This document shows, in pieces, positions 61,327 to 64,000 of a stretch of DNA of 64,000 nt (within the stretch, counting starts at the first letter, position 1; every line of letters begins with the position of its first letter). The stretch comes from Njordibacter sp937773555. GTDB lineage: Bacteria > Pseudomonadota > Gammaproteobacteria > Pseudomonadales > Balneatricaceae. The notes under the pieces are model-generated. The model searched no databases. It had not been told where the DNA came from and was given only the letters and a program-made list of their open reading frames with translations. The stretch spans positions 1,488,001 through 1,552,000 of the forward strand of contig NZ_CP159830.1 in assembly GCF_047730085.1 (NCBI RefSeq). Direction: 5' to 3'. The position numbers and the translations under genes were made by a program.

Positions 61327-62547
61327 CTAGAGTTTTGCTAGAGCCTGAGCCAAATCCTGTTGAATGTCTTGGTAGTCTTCTAACCCCACTGACACCCTAA
61401 TTAAGTTATCTTTTATACCAGCTAATGCACGGGATTCCTCTGTCATCTTGCTATGAGTGGTGCTAGCAGGATGAGTAATAGTGGATTTTGCATCACCAAA
61501 ATTTCCAGTAATTGAAAACAGTTTCGTATCATCTATACAGCGCCATGCAGAAGACCTGTCACCTTTCACTTCAAAAGAAACCACCGCACCAAACAACCGT
61601 TGTTGTTGTTTTGCCAGCTCGTGCTGGGGGTGACTTTCTAAGCCAGGGTAAAATACTCGCTCTACTTGAGGTTGCCCTTCTAGCCAACGTGCTAGCTTTA
61701 CGGCACTGGAACAATGGGCTTGCATACGCAGAGATAAGGTTTCTAAACCATTAATAAACACCCATGCGTTAAATGGGCTCATAGTAGTGCCCACGGTACG
61801 TAGAAAGCCAAACACAGGCTCCATATGCTCTTCACTGCCTATGGCTACACCCCCAACACAGCGGCCTTGGCCATCTATGTATTTAGTTGCTGAGTGCATT
61901 ACAATATCAGCACCTAGTGCTAATGGGTTTTGCAATACTGGAGTGCAAAAGCAATTATCAACCACTAGTAGCGCATTGTAACTGTGAGCTAACAAAGCTA
62001 AAGCAGCAATATCACCCACTTCTCCAAGAGGGTTAGAAGGCGACTCTAAAAATAACGCTTTAGTATTAGGCTGAATAGCGGCCTGCCAGGCTTGGCTGTC
62101 TGCAGGGCTAACATAAGTAGTGCTGATTCCTAGCTTAGCAAGAACATTGTCAAATAAACCAACAATAGAGCCAAAAATACTGCATGACGAAACAATATGA
62201 TCGCCTTGCTTAAGGTGGCCTAAAAAGATACTTGTGAGTGCAGCCATACCTGAACTTGCTGCAACGGCTCTTGCTCCACCTTCCATAGCGGCTATACGCT
62301 GTTCAAAAGTGCGCACTGTTGGATTGGTGAAACGAGAATAGATATTACCCTCAGTTTTACCACTAAAACATTCAGACGCTTCCTCAGCACTGCCATAGAT
62401 AAAACTAGACGTGACATAAATGGCATCATTATGTTCTTGCTCTAAACCAGACATAGAACCTGATCTAATGGCTTGAGTGCCTAACGCAGTCTTTTTTAAA
62501 TGCTCTTTTTGGCGTTGCTGTCTTTGGTTTAGGCTTGTTTTTTTCAT
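61327..62547 (-). CDS. metZ: O-succinylhomoserine sulfhydrylase
   Basis: PLP enzyme of methionine synthesis that joins sulfide to O-succinylhomoserine. A 406-residue Cys/Met metabolism family member with the PLP lysine in MHSATKYIDGQGR (about residue 215) and TNPTVRTFEQRIAAMEG. Start 62547 lies one base after the purF stop, so it is coupled to purF. Position beside purF is typical of Pseudomonas and relatives and supports metZ over other members of the family. Confidence 0.9.
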   Translation of the reverse strand: MKKTSLNQRQQRQKEHLKKTALGTQAIRSGSMSGLEQEHNDAIYVTSSFIYGSAEEASECFSGKTEGNIYSRFTNPTVRTFEQRIAAMEGGARAVAASSGMAALTSIFLGHLKQGDHIVSSCSIFGSIVGLFDNVLAKLGISTTYVSPADSQAWQAAIQPNTKALFLESPSNPLGEVGDIAALALLAHSYNALLVVDNCFCTPVLQNPLALGADIVMHSATKYIDGQGRCVGGVAIGSEEHMEPVFGFLRTVGTTMSPFNAWVFINGLETLSLRMQAHCSSAVKLARWLEGQPQVERVFYPGLESHPQHELAKQQQRLFGAVVSFEVKGDRSSAWRCIDDTKLFSITGNFGDAKSTITHPASTTHSKMTEESRALAGIKDNLIRVSVGLEDYQDIQQDLAQALAKL

Positions 62548-62548
62548 G

Positions 62549-64000
62549 TTACAACTTACTTTGCATATTAGTCGCCAGAGAAACGTCATCATCAATCACA
62601 TTCACTTGATGCATGGTATTATCATTGCGCACAGCTTCCAAGTTAGCTAAATAAGCTTCATCCACATCACCCGTTACGTATTTCCCGTCAAACACAGAAC
62701 AGTCAAAGTTAGCTATATCACTACCACCACCTTGGGTTGAACGAATCAAATCTTTAAGGTCCTGATAAATCATACGGTCTGCGCCAATAATATCACCCAC
62801 TTCTGCATCAGTGCGGCCATAGGCCACTAGTTCATCAACAGATGGCATGTCGATACCATATACATTGGGGAAACGCACAGCAGGCGCTGCAGAAGCAAAA
62901 TAAACTTTTTTGGCCCCCATTTCACGTGCCATTTCTATGATCAGGGTTGACGTGGTGCCCCGCACAATAGAGTCGTCCACTAACAATACATTTTTACCGC
63001 GAAATTCAAGCTCAATTGGATTTAGCTTCTGACGCACAGACTTTTGCCGCTGAGTTTGCCCCGGCATAATAAAAGTACGGCCAATATAACGATTTTTAAT
63101 ATAGCCTTCACGTAATTTCACCCCAAGCTTACTAGCAAGCTCAACAGCAGACGTTCGGCTGGTGTCAGGAATGGGGATCACTACATCAATGTCGTGATCT
63201 GGCCAATCTCGTAATATTTGATCCGCCAGGTATTCACCCATTTTTAAGCGCGCTTTGTAAACAGAAATACCATCCATGACAGAATCTGGCCTAGCCAAAT
63301 ACACGTATTCGAATAAACATGGAGACAGCATTGGGTTTTCTGCACACTGACGAGTAAATACCAGCCCACCCTCGGTTATGTAGATACACTCGCCAGGCTC
63401 TAGGTCACGCACCATGGTGTACCCGGCAGAGTCTAGAGCAACACTTTCAGAGGCAACCATATATTCTGTACCCAGTTCAGATTCACGCTTACCATAGCAT
63501 AATGGGCGAATTCCAAACGGGTCGCGCATGCCCACAATGCCAATACCGGTAATCATGGCTATAACCGCATAGCCTCCTACACAGCGTCGATGTACCTGAC
63601 GCGCAGCATAGAAAATATCTTCTTCGCTAGGGACTAACTGGCCAATCCGTTGAAGCTCATGGGCAAATACGTTAAGCAGCACTTCAGAGTCTGAATTAGT
63701 ATTAACGTGGCGTAGATCAGCCTTAAATATGCTTTCAGAAAGCTCTTTAGCATTGGTTAAATTGCCGTTATGAGCTAAGGCAATGCCATAAGGCGAGTTA
63801 ACATAAAAAGGTTGCGCTTCAGCAGCGCTAGAGCTTCCAGCTGTGGGATAACGCACATGGCCAATACCCATATTACCCACCAAACGTCGCATATGCCGGG
63901 TACGAAAAACGTCTCGTACCAAGCCATTATCCTTGCGTAAAAAGAACCGGCCATCATGGCAGGTCACCATTCCAGCAGCATCCTGACCACGGTGCTGCAA
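62549..64000 (-). CDS. purF: Amidophosphoribosyltransferase, missing the first residues
   Basis: First committed enzyme of purine synthesis. The visible 483 residues begin in the glutaminase domain at LQHRGQDAAGM. The nucleophilic Cys and about 28 residues lie beyond base 64000. The PRPP site VLLVDDSIVRGTTS (about residues 345-358 of the visible part) and the C-terminal SVDELVAYGRTDAEV are intact. The start lies outside the window. Confidence 0.95.
   Translation of the reverse strand: MQHRGQDAAGMVTCHDGRFFLRKDNGLVRDVFRTRHMRRLVGNMGIGHVRYPTAGSSSAAEAQPFYVNSPYGIALAHNGNLTNAKELSESIFKADLRHVNTNSDSEVLLNVFAHELQRIGQLVPSEEDIFYAARQVHRRCVGGYAVIAMITGIGIVGMRDPFGIRPLCYGKRESELGTEYMVASESVALDSAGYTMVRDLEPGECIYITEGGLVFTRQCAENPMLSPCLFEYVYLARPDSVMDGISVYKARLKMGEYLADQILRDWPDHDIDVVIPIPDTSRTSAVELASKLGVKLREGYIKNRYIGRTFIMPGQTQRQKSVRQKLNPIELEFRGKNVLLVDDSIVRGTTSTLIIEMAREMGAKKVYFASAAPAVRFPNVYGIDMPSVDELVAYGRTDAEVGDIIGADRMIYQDLKDLIRSTQGGGSDIANFDCSVFDGKYVTGDVDEAYLANLEAVRNDNTMHQVNVIDDDVSLATNMQSKL

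Overview
The window looks like a chromosomal segment of a marine gammaproteobacterium (inference). The backbone order acnB / lpxH-ppiB / glnS-cysS / tRNA-Pro-Arg-His-Leu / tig, the purF-metZ pair and miaE all recall the Pseudomonas-type gammaproteobacterial chromosome. DNA is AT-leaning throughout. No insertion sequence, CRISPR array, integrase or rRNA gene was seen.

Into this backbone are set two large blocks that together read as one organosulfonate economy. Block 1 (about 0.6-27.5 kb, between tig and tRNA-Leu) holds alanine dehydrogenase with an Lrp-type regulator, an ECF sigma/anti-sigma pair with a membrane-anchored flavin disulfide oxidoreductase, and a methanesulfonate monooxygenase operon. 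That operon is a PanB-like gene followed by msmA, msmB, msmC and msmD, with a five-gene ABC importer behind it and a TauE/SafE exporter and LysR regulator in front. The rest of block 1 is a looser set: a TPR/2OG-oxygenase protein, cupins, a squalene-synthase-like gene, a broken secreted protein and a lone flagellin with a sigma-28-like promoter. Block 2 (about 33-57 kb, between lpxH and miaE-acnB) holds a taurine importer (tauABC), a cytoplasmic APS reductase/ATP sulfurylase operon (aprM-aprB-aprA, three small accessory genes, sat), a molybdenum sulfite dehydrogenase operon (soeABC) with a second TauE/SafE exporter, taurine:pyruvate aminotransferase (tpa) with a divergent MocR/TauR regulator, and a phosphate acetyltransferase.

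How they fit: methanesulfonate would be imported and split by MsmABCD to formaldehyde and sulfite. Taurine would be imported by TauABC and transaminated by Tpa to sulfoacetaldehyde, with alanine recycled by Ald. Sulfoacetaldehyde needs Xsc, which is not in the window, to give sulfite and acetyl phosphate, and the phosphate acetyltransferase would make acetyl-CoA. The sulfite can be oxidised by SoeABC to sulfate, or by AprABM plus Sat to sulfate and ATP, or exported. The PanB-like enzyme keeps the recognisable PanB active-site residues and opens the msm operon, so it may use the C1 unit from formaldehyde.

The least explained objects are two tandem small genes (57 and 58 codons) at 50.36-51.08 kb. 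Each has its own terminator, a near-identical 5' leader with the ribosome site in a small hairpin, and an identical C-terminus PVFVGIAG around a diverged middle. They sit between soeABC and tpa. A 53-codon gene between the slyD-like gene and sat is another unrecognised member of the sulfite-oxidation operon.
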